A DNA stretch of 32,272 bases from Clostridiales bacterium (GTDB lineage Bacteria > Bacillota > Clostridia > TANB77 > CAG-508): NCBI GenBank assembly GCA_019419955.1, contig JAHZIB010000018.1, forward strand, positions 1 to 32,272, in the 5' to 3' direction. This document shows, in pieces, positions 22,650 to 30,748 of the stretch; position 1 is the first letter of the stretch, and every line of letters begins with the position of its first letter. The notes below the pieces were generated by a model. It was given only the letters and a program-made list of their open reading frames with translations. It did no database searches and was not told the origin of the DNA. Position numbers and translations under genes: made by a program.

Positions 22650-23954
22650 CTATATTACCTCCATATTAGGGTATATATTTTCTGATGGGAATACATTTGC
22701 ACCAGGGTACAAATTATTCTCATATGTTTTGTTGCCTCGTATCTCAAGTTCAAGTATGTCTGTTTCTCCTGCATTTTCTAAGCATATTTCTGTTACTCCT
22801 TCGACCTCTCTTTTATACACAATTATGTCTTGCACTTGCTGCTGTATTTGGTCTACTGTTTGTTCTACTTGTGTTAATTTTTCTTCAAATTCGTCTGTTT
22901 CTTGTACTAATTGTGTTATCTTACCTTCTACTTGGTCTATTTGACTCTGTACTCTTCTTATTTTAGTAGTTTCTGATATTTTAGTTGCTGTTGTTTCTTC
23001 TTTAGATTTAGCCTGTATATCAGATGAAATACTTGCTTTGAATTTACCTTTATACTCTAGCTCACCCTGAAATATTATTTTTCTATTGTTTATAGTTATA
23101 ATGTCTCCCATATCCCATGCCGGATCTATAATAGATGTTCCACTAAAGCTATACACTTCAAAGTCTTGGTATTCATTGTAAATATTGTCTATTTGCTCTT
23201 GGTCTACAATATACATATTATCTGTGCTTATCCATATAGTGTTGTTTACTTTATTTCCTTTTTTAAAGTCTTGCACACCATCTTCATAAGCAATTTGGCT
23301 TACTTTGAACCTTTCGCCCCAACCGTATTCTGAAAAATATTTCAAGTCCAATTCTTCTGTATCTTCTCCTATTGTTTTTATATATAGTTTTCCATCTCTG
23401 CCTATAACTGCAAAACCACCTGCTTGCTCCGCTATGTAACTTAAATAAGTCCTTGCAGTAACCGTACTATCATAAACTGCTACTTGCTTGTCCCAGTTCA
23501 AAAAAGAAGTAGAACCTAGCTCCACTCCTGCCTTTGAACATATATCTTGTAGTACTGTTAATATGCTAGTTGGATAATTTAATACACTGCCATCATAATT
23601 AAACTCAAATTTTGACATATCATCTATCAGTGTTAGACTTACTGTATAATCATCATCTTTGCTTATTTCATCTACATTAAAATATCCGATTGGTACAGTT
23701 TCTCCTGTAATACCACTTTCTATATAAAACTTTGTGTATGTTTCTGGTAATGCATTTTTGTGTATCTTCAGATTAATAGTTTTAGCTTGTGTACTTCCAA
23801 AACAAAATTCATCATTATCTAACAACTTATATGTTATTTTACATTCTAAAATATACCTATCTTCAATCTTATTATTATCTATATATACATTTAATAATTG
23901 TCTTGTGCTGTCTGCTAATATTTTATTTTTATAATCTGTGCTAGTAGAATACAT
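22650..23954 (-). CDS. Tail tip / baseplate hub protein
   Basis: 434 residues. The N-terminal two thirds are beta-rich and resemble the tail-associated hub proteins of Gram-positive siphophages (STDYKNKILADSTRQLLNVY, then IPIGYF-type and domain segments with WDKQVAVYDSTVTARTYLSY and EQAGGFAVIGRDGKLYIKTI). The last third is a long coiled coil (about 325-385, QSQIDQVEGKITQLVQETDE and EQTVDQIQQQVQ). No lysozyme or peptidase domain is apparent. It lies between the distal tail protein and the S74 fibre, as expected for a hub. Confidence 0.8.
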   Translation of the reverse strand: MYSTSTDYKNKILADSTRQLLNVYIDNNKIEDRYILECKITYKLLDNDEFCFGSTQAKTINLKIHKNALPETYTKFYIESGITGETVPIGYFNVDEISKDDDYTVSLTLIDDMSKFEFNYDGSVLNYPTSILTVLQDICSKAGVELGSTSFLNWDKQVAVYDSTVTARTYLSYIAEQAGGFAVIGRDGKLYIKTIGEDTEELDLKYFSEYGWGERFKVSQIAYEDGVQDFKKGNKVNNTIWISTDNMYIVDQEQIDNIYNEYQDFEVYSFSGTSIIDPAWDMGDIITINNRKIIFQGELEYKGKFKASISSDIQAKSKEETTATKISETTKIRRVQSQIDQVEGKITQLVQETDEFEEKLTQVEQTVDQIQQQVQDIIVYKREVEGVTEICLENAGETDILELEIRGNKTYENNLYPGANVFPSENIYPNMEVI

Positions 23955-24370
23955 TAGCTATTTGCCTCCTCTACTGCTTGTTTTTGTGCTTGCGTTAGTT
24001 CTTTTTGCATTAAATTAAAAGACACCTTCCATAACGACTTAGAAGTATCTTCATTTTCTCCTGTTAAGTGCATTTCACTTGTTCTCTTGCTTACTCTAAA
24101 TTTTGCATTTTCCAACATTCCACCTTGTACACTAGGACATTTTACAGTTATTATAAGAGGATTTCTATATGTTAGTTGCAACAGTTTTTCTGCTTCTTCT
24201 TCTGTCAAACAATCCCAACTCATTTCTAATTTAAGCATTCCTACTGCTATTGTATTATCAATTAAAGATCCATCAACAATACTTGTATAACTATCATTGT
24301 CTGTATCTTCTATATTATCTTTATATATACTTGGAGTTTTTTGTACTACTCCATCTACTTTCCATAACAT
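23954..24370 (-). CDS. Distal tail-type protein (DUF6711-like)
   Basis: 138 residues beginning MLWKVDGVVQKTPSIYKDNI, with LEMSWDCLTEEEAEKLLQLT and ECPS-like VKCPSVQGGMLENAKFRVSK; the end is Gln/Ala-rich. This pattern matches the small tail protein family between tape measure and hub in Clostridial siphophages. It overlaps the next gene by one base, and the tape measure stop is four bases upstream of its start. Confidence 0.75.
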   Translation of the reverse strand: MLWKVDGVVQKTPSIYKDNIEDTDNDSYTSIVDGSLIDNTIAVGMLKLEMSWDCLTEEEAEKLLQLTYRNPLIITVKCPSVQGGMLENAKFRVSKRTSEMHLTGENEDTSKSLWKVSFNLMQKELTQAQKQAVEEANS

Positions 24371-24374
24371 ATTT

Positions 24375-27011
24375 TTATCCTCCTACTAAAGCTTCTATAT
24401 TTCTTCCGCTTCTTCTTTTCATATTCCTTAAATCATCTAATAATATTTGTCCTAATTTTGCATTTCCTACATTTACAGTTAAGTAAATTGGCGTATTATC
24501 CTCATTCTGATATCTAGCTAATACTCTGTCAAATGTTTCTTCCATTATATTCTGTGGCGTTACAATTTCGGGGTTCGTACTTGCCCCTGGATATTCTGCT
24601 ATCTCTGCTACTGTTGGTACTTTTAATACTGCACCTTTTGCAAGTCTAGGAAGTGATATTGTACTTAATTGCAAATTAATTGGATTTAACCCTATTAAAC
24701 TTCCCACTGCATTTGCTACACTACTTATTCCTCCTAATACCCAGTTAATACCTCTTATTACTCCATTTACAAAACTTTCTATTCCACCTAGTATAGAGTT
24801 AATAACAGATTTAATTGCACTCCAAATACTATTCCAAATGTTAACTACAGTATTCTTAATTCCATTCCATATATTATTCCATATTGTTTTTATAGTATTT
24901 AAAATATTAGATATTGTATTTTTTATTTCATTAATTACATTACTTATTTTACTTGTAATTGCATTCCATACTGTCATTGCTACATTTTTAATGCCATTCC
25001 AGATACTACTGAAAAAGTTCGATATGGCTGTCCATATCGTTGTTGCTACATCCAATATTCCTTGCCATAAGTTAGTAAAAAACTCTGCTATTGCATTCCA
25101 AATCTCTTGTGCTTTTTGTTTTATCCATTCCCATGTATCGACTAATGCTTGTGTAGTACTATCCCAATTCATTATTGCTAAAACTATTAAAGTAATGACT
25201 GCAATTATTGCCACGATAATTGCAATAAGAGGTAGCATTGATATATTCAAAGCACTTGATGCTAATGTTAATAGCTCTGTGGCCGTTGCCCACATATTAT
25301 ATGCCGTCGAAATTATACTTATAGCTGTACTAACTACACCTATAGCTATAGCAATAGCTAATAAAATTTCTGCAACTATTGGGTTTTCAGCTAACCATTT
25401 AAATATATCTACTAAACCACTTAATATTTCTAGTGCTAAAGTTCCTATGCTTTGTCCTATTTCAAACAATGCATCTACTAATGGTTGCCAATCTATACTT
25501 GCAATCTTTTCTGATATTTCTCTAAACTTATCCGAGCAATTATTTAGCCATTCCTGAAATTCTGGACTTTGTACTACATTGTTTATTGCTCCTAATAAAT
25601 TATTAAATGCATTGACTAAATTTTGAACTATCACATCTCCATTATTATTATAGTTCCATGCATTTGACCAAGCTTGTACAATATTACCTATAATAACCAA
25701 TATGTTTTCTAAAATTGAATAGACAGCTCCATTAGTTATTATGTTCTCAAAACTTCCCCATACCGAACTTATTAACTCGCCTATTTTACTAGCTGTTGCC
25801 TTTATTTGTTCTATTAAACCTGCTCCGTATGTATTCCAACTATTTACAAGCGGTTTAAAGAAATCATACAACTTCTGAGATAATAGACTCATTTCACTAT
25901 CTACTTGTGATAAATCGAAACTTGGTTCTAATTGTTTTGTTTCTTCATTAGCTTCTTTTGCACTGCTTGCCATACTTGAATATGCTTTAGCACTTGCATT
26001 TGCAAATATATTTACTCCTGATAATGCATATGCAACAGATTGTATTGCTTTCATTAATTGATATACTAGATTTACAACATACTCTATTACTGGTGCTAAT
26101 ACACTACCAAAACTTGTTTCCAAATAATCAATATTAGCTTGTAATTGCTGTGCTCCTGCATTTTGAGTATTTAGCCATGCATTAGCAGAACTACTTAATG
26201 CAGAATAAATCGTTTGCACTGAAAAAAGAGTCCTTGCATATCTTAAAATATTCCCTAACCCTTGTTTAAATCCTGTACCCATTTGTTTTATTTTCGTTAC
26301 AATTCTGCCTGTAATTTTAAATATTTGACTGCAACCATTTCTTACTTTTTCTGATATACTAGCAACTGATTTAAATGCACTTCCTGTACTACTTATATTA
26401 TTCTTTATCCCTGCTATTGATGTTCTTACTTTATTTACAACATTGTTCCACAAACTTTGTTTTGCAGTTGTTTGTTGTATTTGTCCTCCTATTTGTGTAT
26501 ATTCCTGTTTAACAGTATTTAGTTTAGCATTTATACTAACTATTTGCTCTTCAAGCTTTGTTGCTTGCTTTGAAAAATTTTGATATTGCTTGTTACTTGA
26601 TAAATCTTTATTTACAGTCGGTTCTATTGCCTTATTTCCTAATTCTACACCCTCTGGCGTATATGTTTTCCAAGTATTAGCCTGTATGTTATCCATTTCG
26701 GCATATATTTGTCGCAATTTTTCTTTTACTTGATCTAATTCAGATTGATATTTTTGTACACTAGCTCCTGCTTTATCAAATTGAGATTGCAGTTGCTTGT
26801 CTACACTCGTGTTTTTTACTTCATTTATTTTTTGTTTAACTTGTTGTACTGCTTGTTGAACTTTGTTAGTTATCCCTTTAGTATCTACATTGTTTAGGTT
26901 ATCTTCTACTTGCTTAATAGTCTTTTTTAATTGTGGTACTATTTTCTTAAATTCTGTTAATGCTTGTTCAACACTTGCTTGTACAATTACTTCTAACTTT
27001 TCTACAACCAT
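24375..27011 (-). CDS. Tail tape measure protein
   Basis: 878 residues. The N-terminal 200 residues are coiled coil (QALTEFKKIVPQLKKTIKQV onward). A central region holds hydrophobic stretches (about 565-625, including ILLAIAIAIGVVSTAISIIS). A repeat block of W-N-x-I-x-x-F/I units follows (about 640-760: WNAIAEFFTNLWQGI, WTAISNFFSSIWNGIK, WNAITSKISNVI), typical of tape measures. It sets tail length; if about 1.5 angstrom per residue applies, the tail is short to medium. AGGAGGGG precedes the ATG. It is intact. Confidence 0.93.
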   Translation of the reverse strand: MVVEKLEVIVQASVEQALTEFKKIVPQLKKTIKQVEDNLNNVDTKGITNKVQQAVQQVKQKINEVKNTSVDKQLQSQFDKAGASVQKYQSELDQVKEKLRQIYAEMDNIQANTWKTYTPEGVELGNKAIEPTVNKDLSSNKQYQNFSKQATKLEEQIVSINAKLNTVKQEYTQIGGQIQQTTAKQSLWNNVVNKVRTSIAGIKNNISSTGSAFKSVASISEKVRNGCSQIFKITGRIVTKIKQMGTGFKQGLGNILRYARTLFSVQTIYSALSSSANAWLNTQNAGAQQLQANIDYLETSFGSVLAPVIEYVVNLVYQLMKAIQSVAYALSGVNIFANASAKAYSSMASSAKEANEETKQLEPSFDLSQVDSEMSLLSQKLYDFFKPLVNSWNTYGAGLIEQIKATASKIGELISSVWGSFENIITNGAVYSILENILVIIGNIVQAWSNAWNYNNNGDVIVQNLVNAFNNLLGAINNVVQSPEFQEWLNNCSDKFREISEKIASIDWQPLVDALFEIGQSIGTLALEILSGLVDIFKWLAENPIVAEILLAIAIAIGVVSTAISIISTAYNMWATATELLTLASSALNISMLPLIAIIVAIIAVITLIVLAIMNWDSTTQALVDTWEWIKQKAQEIWNAIAEFFTNLWQGILDVATTIWTAISNFFSSIWNGIKNVAMTVWNAITSKISNVINEIKNTISNILNTIKTIWNNIWNGIKNTVVNIWNSIWSAIKSVINSILGGIESFVNGVIRGINWVLGGISSVANAVGSLIGLNPINLQLSTISLPRLAKGAVLKVPTVAEIAEYPGASTNPEIVTPQNIMEETFDRVLARYQNEDNTPIYLTVNVGNAKLGQILLDDLRNMKRRSGRNIEALVGG

Positions 27012-27062
27012 ATTTCCCCTCCTTTCTAATTTAACTAAAAGGAGTAAAAGATTTTACTCCTT

Positions 27063-27287
27063 TTACTCTTTTTGCTCAGATATTTTTTTAATCCACTTCC
27101 AAATATATCCTCTAACAATTTCGCATCTCTGAATCAAATTATTTTTCCATGCATCAAATTTTTTTGCCGACACCCATTCTAAATTTTCTGCTCTATTATC
27201 TGTCTTATCTCCATTTTTATTATCTACTTGAGGTTCATTTTCTCTATTTTCAATAAAAGCTTTTGCCATTAAAATATCACCATGCAT
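27063..27287 (-). pseudogene. HNH homing endonuclease fragment
   Basis: 74 residues matching the C-terminal half of phage HNH homing endonucleases: MAKAFIENRENEPQVDNKNG then DKTDNRAENLEWVSAKK. In active members this reads VNHxDGxKxNN, with His as metal-side catalytic residue; here it is VDNKNG, so the His is lost. The N-terminal half is missing. It lies between the tape measure and the small inserted cassette and probably came in as a free-standing intron-like endonuclease that has decayed. Confidence 0.65.
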
Positions 27288-27309
27288 ACCTTATGAACAC
27301 CTCTATTAA

Positions 27310-27522
27310 TTAAACAACCATACAAAATAGCCCACACTTTTTCTTATTTTTAAAACTTTTGCTAATTTTTCTAAAATTTCTTTTTAAAAATCTTTGATGT
27401 TTCTTTATATTATTTAATAAAGGGATTTCTATAAAAAATGAAAAATCTTTTATTACTAATCTTCCTTCTTTTTCTGATTTAACAAAATGCAAATAAAAGC
27501 ATTTATAAATTTTATAATTCAT
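27310..27522 (-). CDS. 70-residue basic protein, third gene of the inserted cassette
   Basis: MNYKIYKCFYLHFVKSEKEG begins a strongly basic protein with a Lys/Arg-rich end (FLKRNFRKISKSFKNKKKCG). I do not recognise it. The upstream in-frame ATG at 27543 lies inside a terminator hairpin, so I take the ATG at 27520-27522; the ribosome binding site is poor (TGTGG). It may be a non-coding remnant. Confidence 0.35.
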   Translation of the reverse strand: MNYKIYKCFYLHFVKSEKEGRLVIKDFSFFIEIPLLNNIKKHQRFLKRNFRKISKSFKNKKKCGLFCMVV

Positions 27523-27534
27523 AATCCACAAAAT

Positions 27535-27564
27535 AAAACACATTACATTTACGTAATGTGTTTT
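27535..27564. terminator. Bidirectional terminator ending the inserted cassette
   Basis: AAAACACATTAC (27535-27546) pairs perfectly with GTAATGTGTTTT (27553-27564). It lies just after the stop of the 96-residue gene, inside a tail operon that would otherwise be read through. Confidence 0.75.
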
Positions 27565-27569
27565 TCATA

Positions 27570-27860
27570 TTATTTATATATTATTAGTGTTCTTATTAAA
27601 AAAGCATTTCCCATTGATTGATATGTTGTATTATCTATTTTTACATCTATAATTTCATATCCATCTACTTGCATTGCCTCTATTATATTGTTAATTTGTA
27701 TTGTATATTTATTTTCGCATTCTAGCCCATTTGTAATGGATTTAGACATAGTATTTAACATTATTACATGCTTCATTCCATCTTTATGTTTAAGATATTG
27801 CTTAACATTTTCATATAAATCTTCTGTAGATTTTTCATAATTCTTATCAAATAATCCCAT
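27570..27860 (-). CDS. 96-residue protein, second gene of the inserted cassette
   Basis: MGLFDKNYEKSTEDLYENVK, then an alpha/beta half with IQINNIIEAMQVDGYEIIDV and a C-terminal strand FLIRTLIIYK. The strand-helix-strand end with GYEIIDVKI recalls small DUF4177-like proteins, but the match is only by eye. The protein is soluble with no signal. It starts after AGGAGGTATAAT, 17 bases after the membrane protein gene, and is followed by a terminator, so the two form a unit. Confidence 0.6.
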   Translation of the reverse strand: MGLFDKNYEKSTEDLYENVKQYLKHKDGMKHVIMLNTMSKSITNGLECENKYTIQINNIIEAMQVDGYEIIDVKIDNTTYQSMGNAFLIRTLIIYK

Positions 27861-27877
27861 TATTATACCTCCTTAAA

Positions 27878-28336
27878 TCATTCAAGATTATTGCTTACAT
27901 TTTGTAAGTTTTCTAAACTATCTTTAAACTCATCTATCGTAACGTCGTTTTCTTGCATTAGTTCTTTTCCTTCTTTAATTAAATCTTTTGCAGTTTTACC
28001 ATATATGTTAGCATACATTGCACTTTCATCTTCACTTCCAGAAAAAGCTGCTGACATTCCATCTTTTGCTATATAATATGTTGTTGCATAAGAAAAATAA
28101 TATAAATCATCGTTATCTCCTAATTCTTGAGCAATACTCCCTGTCAACTCTTCATAATTTTCTGATGTTATTGTCTCGTTTAATTTACTAAAAGTTGGTG
28201 TATCAGTTCCACCAGTTGTTACAATGTCTTTATTTTTCAATAAGAAATAACCTCCTACTACTAATGCAGCAATTATTATAGTAACAATAAACGCAATTAA
28301 ACTTTTACTAGGTCTATTTTCTTCATACTTTGCCAT
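27878..28336 (-). CDS. 152-residue membrane-anchored protein, first gene of the inserted cassette
   Basis: Short cytoplasmic N-terminus (MAKYEENRPSK), one membrane helix (LIAFIVTIIIAALVVGGYFL, residues 13-32), and an extracellular acidic helical domain (about 50-152: TFSKLNETITSENYEELTGS onward, with SIAQELGDNDDLYYFSYATT and MYANIYGKTAKDLIKEGKEL). It has no cysteines or known enzyme motif. Strong ribosome binding site GAAGGAGGAA. It is not a known tail gene, so it is a cargo (moron) candidate. Its promoter carries Spo0A-like boxes. It may act at the cell surface, for example in exclusion or envelope sensing; that is only inference. Confidence 0.7.
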   Translation of the reverse strand: MAKYEENRPSKSLIAFIVTIIIAALVVGGYFLLKNKDIVTTGGTDTPTFSKLNETITSENYEELTGSIAQELGDNDDLYYFSYATTYYIAKDGMSAAFSGSEDESAMYANIYGKTAKDLIKEGKELMQENDVTIDEFKDSLENLQNVSNNLE

Positions 28337-28368
28337 GAATAATTCCTCCTTCTTTTTAATTTTATAAA

Positions 28369-28414
28369 ATTATATCAAAAAGCAAATGTAATATGTTGTC
28401 GAAATTTGTCGATT
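28369..28414 (-). promoter_or_regulatory. Promoter of the inserted cassette with tandem Spo0A-like boxes
   Basis: On the minus strand TATAAT (28369-28374) without a clear -35. Where the -35 should be, and upstream of it, the plus strand reads TTGTCGAAATTTGTCGATT (28396-28414). The two GTCGA cores are 10 bp apart; the first is an exact 0A box (TGTCGAA), the second differs in the last base. A weak -35 overlapped by tandem 0A boxes is how Spo0A-activated SigA promoters look in Bacillus. Confidence 0.45.
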
Positions 28415-28425
28415 AATATTTTTTT

Positions 28426-28775
28426 TTATTTTAATTTTCTTAATCTTACAATTTGCTCTTGTGGAGATTGATACTTTATTTTAGGCTCCGTTTCAAATAA
28501 CTTAGCAAACATTTTCTTTAATGAAATTACTTTAGGTCTTTTGCTCATACTATCTGCTTTTATTAGTTTATCTGTTACTGCTTCATGTAGCATTATTTGC
28601 ATTTTGAAATCATCTAATATTCTTACCATGTTTGTTTGAATAAATATATTTATATATTTATATTCACAATTCCAAAACTCGTCTGGCTTCATATTAAAAT
28701 AGTATGCAAGTGGCTCTAAGGCATAAACTAATTTTTTTAGATTATTAGCTATCTTTATATTAATTATTAAATCCT
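28426..28775 (-). CDS. Tail chaperone extension (T frame), made by -1 frameshift
   Basis: Frame begins in the overlap with the preceding tail chaperone: after the -1 shift it reads GIEDLIINIKIANNLKKLVY and ALEPLAYYFNMKPDEFW, then to RLRKLK at 28426. There is no ribosome binding site or start codon in the first 28 codons, and the frame stays open upstream into the 3' end of the chaperone gene. This matches the G/GT arrangement of siphophages. KPDEFWNCEYKYINIFIQ is typical of the T domain. The ATG at 28692 is internal and should not be used as a start. Confidence 0.75.
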
Positions 28776-29225
28776 CTATACCTTGTATCCTTGAAACTCT
28801 TGTTCCGCTACTTTGGCTATCGCCTTTTCTGCTGAGTTCTTTATAACTTCGTTCATATTCATTGATGATAAAGGACTTGACATCTTGTCTTTTAGTTGTT
28901 CCTTTGTCATCTTGCTGTTGAAAAAACCCTCTTTATTAATATCCTCTGCAATTTCTGTAAATATATCTTTATAAGTCTTTTTGTTTTCTTCCATATATTC
29001 ATCTATAAAGTCATACACGTCTGTTTGACTTTTAAATGAACTTGTCCTATCTTCATTTTCTGCTAAAATGTATATTATTTTGCTTAAAGCTTCTAAGTCA
29101 AATTCATTCATAGCTTTAAAATATACATCCTCAAAATTTTTTCCTTCTAATTTTTTAGCAATATCTGCTATTTTTCTTGTTCTTAGTACTAAGTTTATTT
29201 TTTTATTTTTTATTTCTAATATCAT
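28776..29225 (-). CDS. Tail assembly chaperone (G protein)
   Basis: 149 residues: MILEIKNKKINLVLRTRKIA, then DIAKKLEGKNFEDVYFKAMN, and helices to FQGYKV. The family binds the tape measure and tail tube protein during tail assembly. The ATG at 29223-29225 has GAGAGG seven bases upstream; the longer in-frame reading is inside the tail tube gene and unlikely. A slippery AAAAG (codons GAA AAG at about 28825-28829) or nearby site could drive -1 frameshifting into the T frame, which has no start of its own. Confidence 0.8.
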   Translation of the reverse strand: MILEIKNKKINLVLRTRKIADIAKKLEGKNFEDVYFKAMNEFDLEALSKIIYILAENEDRTSSFKSQTDVYDFIDEYMEENKKTYKDIFTEIAEDINKEGFFNSKMTKEQLKDKMSSPLSSMNMNEVIKNSAEKAIAKVAEQEFQGYKV

Positions 29226-29292
29226 AATTTTTCCTCTCTTTCTCCTCTTTGCAAAAAGGAGAATGCCGATTAAGGCATCCTCTATATTTTTA

Positions 29293-29754
29293 TTATCCAC
29301 CCACACCAGAAGTAGTTGGCAAACCTTTGCTTTCTTCAACTGCTGTAGATTTATATAATGTTAACGTTTCTTGCAACATTTCATCTACTGCTAAAGCATT
29401 CATTCCAAGTCTTACTTTAGCTTGAAAATAAAAACAAACTGGTTTTCCTGTCTGAGTTGCTGTTTCTTCTGGTAATAATATAAACCAATAGTAGTCTTTT
29501 GTTTTATCTAGAGCTTTTAACTCATCATGTTGTTCTTCAGTAAATAGAACTGGTACAGCAATAGCATCAGCACTTCTTCTTCCTGGTACTTGTCCAGTAT
29601 AATCTGTATCCAATGCACTCCATTCGATTCCTTCTGGAGCCGGGTCGAAGTCTGGTATTTCTTGCACATACGCTACCTGTGTTTTTTCTCCTTCTTTAGT
29701 TTCAGAGTAATATAGTTTACTCAACATTGTTGAATATGGTGTACCTTCTGCCAT
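29293..29754 (-). CDS. Major tail tube protein
   Basis: 153 residues: MAEGTPYSTMLSKLYYSETK, EIPDFDPAPEGIEWSALDTD, YTGQVPGRRSADAIAVPVLF, with an end containing VEESKGLPTTSGVGG. It has the size, beta-rich composition and position of siphophage tail tube proteins (upstream of the chaperone pair). It polymerises around the tape measure. AGGAGG precedes the ATG. Confidence 0.85.
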   Translation of the reverse strand: MAEGTPYSTMLSKLYYSETKEGEKTQVAYVQEIPDFDPAPEGIEWSALDTDYTGQVPGRRSADAIAVPVLFTEEQHDELKALDKTKDYYWFILLPEETATQTGKPVCFYFQAKVRLGMNALAVDEMLQETLTLYKSTAVEESKGLPTTSGVGG

Positions 29755-29779
29755 ATTTCATTCCTCCTTTATAAAATTT

Positions 29780-30193
29780 TTATTTTATATAACTAAAAGA
29801 GTTCGTTAGAGCATTCCAACGAACTTCATATGTAGTTATAAACCTATATTTTTTTGTTACCTCATCAAAGGTAATTGGACTTGACTTAGTCCTTGTAAAA
29901 TTCCTTGTTTGTAGTTTTTTGTCTGTGTTATTCGCCATTTCCATACACATTCTTGGTTCATTGTCCCAATGTTCGATACTTACTTGAAATGTTTTTCTTA
30001 TAGGAATTGCATTTTCTGTATTATTTACACTTTCAAGTGGCGTATCTATTACACGACAAGGAAATTTACTTTCTATTGTGGGGGTTGTTAATACCACTTC
30101 TGTATTTGTTTCTTCATTGTCTTGTATTGTAGATAAATCATCATATATTAAATCTGACATATCTTTTGTGCTAAATTCATGTATCATTTGCAA
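29780..30193 (-). CDS. Tail terminator / tail completion protein
   Basis: 137 residues beginning MQMIHEFSTKDMSDLIYDDL. Beta-rich body with IPIRKTFQVSIEHWDNEPRM and KYRFITTYEVRWNALTNSFS, as in the protein encoded between gp10-like and tail tube genes in HK97-type phages. It overlaps the gp10-like gene by ten bases. It joins the tail to the connector and stops tube growth, and would still be needed in a headless tail particle. Confidence 0.75.
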   Translation of the reverse strand: MQMIHEFSTKDMSDLIYDDLSTIQDNEETNTEVVLTTPTIESKFPCRVIDTPLESVNNTENAIPIRKTFQVSIEHWDNEPRMCMEMANNTDKKLQTRNFTRTKSSPITFDEVTKKYRFITTYEVRWNALTNSFSYIK

Positions 30194-30727
30194 ACTCCTT
30201 TCAACATTTCGTATATTTGTTTTTCTACAGTTTCTATATTGTTGTCTCTTGTTTTAAACTCTGCATCACTTAGAAAATGGTTTGGTACTTGTCCGTGGGC
30301 TATATAGAATTGTATTCCTTGTATCTCAACCTTAGGAAAGTTCAATGGTTTTTCTACTTTACCCACTGGGATATACCACTCTGTGTATCCATTTTCGATA
30401 AAGTGTTTAGCAGTTCCAACATGGTCCTGTTCTTCATATTTGCCGAGTTCCAAAATATTCAAACCATAAATAAGATTGACCACTACTCATAAATTTGCTA
30501 GGTTCAGCATATACTCTTCCTTTTATTTCTCTTGTAGATAGATCTACTCTATCTATTATAATGCCCTCCTTATTATGTCCTTTCTCGAGTCTTATAGCTT
30601 CTGTTTGTAGATTTTTTAAGACTTCTTCTATGCCTTTTTTTATAGTTTGTGGAAGTTTCTTTTCTATTTGATTAAAACTCTTAAAATTATGTTTTGTTTT
30701 TATCTTACATTTTATTTTAATCGGCAT
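30184..30727 (-). CDS. HK97 gp10-like head-tail/tail protein, frameshifted
   Basis: Two overlapping frames give one protein of about 180 residues. The first (ATG at 30727) has MPIKIKCKIKTKHNFKSFNQ, then REIKGRVYAEPSKFMSSGQS with YLWFEYFGT. The second continues GKYEEQDHVGTAKHFIENGY and TEWYIPVGKVEKPLNFPKV to KPNHF-type VPNHFLSDAEFKTRD. In relatives the segment FGTGKY is continuous. Here FGT is followed by an extra base at 30445 (ACTCGGCAAA), giving a stop after RQI. The family acts at the head-tail joint. Either a sequencing error or a real loss of function at the head-tail interface. Confidence 0.75.
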
Positions 30728-30748
30728 TGTTCTTCTCCAATTTATATA

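Noticed and set aside
24838..25557. 239-codon plus-strand open frame
   Set aside because: Antisense to the Trp/Asn/Ile repeats of the tape measure gene; no ribosome binding site and no recognisable domain.
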